A stretch of DNA of 64,000 nt from Bryobacterales bacterium (GTDB lineage: Bacteria; Acidobacteriota; Terriglobia; Bryobacterales; Bryobacteraceae). Below, piece by piece: positions 63,962-64,000 of this stretch (positions are counted from its first letter, which is position 1; each line of letters starts with the position of its first letter). The translations under genes were made by a program, and so were the position numbers. Location: NCBI GenBank assembly GCA_020852175.1, contig JADZBH010000038.1:59206-123205 (forward strand), in the 5' to 3' direction. The notes beneath the pieces are model-generated. The model was not told the DNA's origin and made no database searches. It worked only from the letters and a program-made list of their open reading frames with translations.

Positions 63962-64000
63962 GTAGTACCGGCTTACAACTGGCTCAATCCCTGCACATGA
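63958..64000 (+). CDS. Start of an unidentified gene (runs off the window)
   Basis: ATG at 63958 overlaps the ispH stop (ATGA). The first 14 codons read MSSTGLQLAQSLHM. Too short to assign. The overlap suggests an isoprenoid-related or at least cotranscribed gene. Confidence 0.5.
   Translation, partial: MSSTGLQLAQSLHM

Overview
This is a high-GC window (roughly 63-65% by eye) from a free-living, aerobic, Gram-negative soil-type bacterium, most likely an Acidobacteriota of the Bryobacterales/Solibacter type. The pointers are a VWFA-related protein of the acidobacterial type (11668-12741), a 1147-residue Oar-like TonB-dependent receptor with an N-terminal carboxypeptidase-regulatory-like domain (57823-61266), an acidobacterial-style ECF sigma factor paired with a Ser/Thr kinase (1-1144), and several Tat-exported sulfatase, Gfo/Idh/MocA and isomerase proteins. 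The assignment rests on gene families, not on a marker-gene tree. The window looks chromosomal: I see no insertion sequence, integrase, CRISPR array, tRNA or rRNA, and no gene-free stretch longer than about 300 bases.

Layout. 1-6.6 kb: Ser/Thr kinase and ECF sigma (minus), dipeptide epimerase, dnaG-rpoD (plus) and a NadD-like gene (minus). 6.6-11.6 kb: a Tat-exported xanthine dehydrogenase/aldehyde oxidase in the order FeS, Mo, FAD subunit, followed by a small Cys-rich protein and a secreted DUF1326-like protein. 11.7-14.9 kb, convergent: moeA-moaC-moaB plus the VWFA protein, so cofactor synthesis sits beside a Mo-enzyme. 14.9-20 kb: amidase, PfkB kinase, rhomboid protease, a bacillithiol-type deacetylase and a sulfatase. 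20-24 kb: efp, selA, a secreted LmbE deacetylase and a flippase-like membrane protein. 24-31 kb: fadN-fadA-fadE beta-oxidation operon, a small P-loop kinase and an MFS transporter. 31-36 kb: trpS, an RlmD-type RNA methyltransferase, a ceramidase-fold protein, an amidohydrolase and a TonB-like protein. 36-40 kb (minus): rplM-rpsI and rpsB-tsf-pyrH-frr. 40-48 kb: NarL-type two-component pair, then a CzcBAC-type metal efflux system. 48-52.7 kb: purA, galE, Rrf2 regulator, cysK, DUF72. 52.7-64 kb: sugar isomerase, AAA ATPase, oxidoreductase, NagX-like membrane acyltransferase, the TonB receptor, a subclass B3-like metallo-beta-lactamase, a secreted unknown, ispH and the start of one more gene.

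The window-wide pattern I consider most notable is regulatory. At least twelve genes have a TANNNT-type -10 hexamer, often preceded by TGC, ending only 6-10 nt before the start codon, with no Shine-Dalgarno sequence. That places transcription initiation at or next to the start codon, so leaderless mRNAs look common here. They coexist with genes that have strong Shine-Dalgarno sites (rpoD, DUF1326, DUF72, the efflux TolC gene, the Tat oxidoreductase). Other points worth a look are an RlmD-type gene whose conserved N-terminus has no canonical start codon but has a well-placed AUC, a GAAC-N7-GAAC direct repeat just downstream of a strong promoter, and an EF-P with Asn at the tip position that is normally Lys or Arg. 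I found no clearly new multi-gene defence or mobile system.
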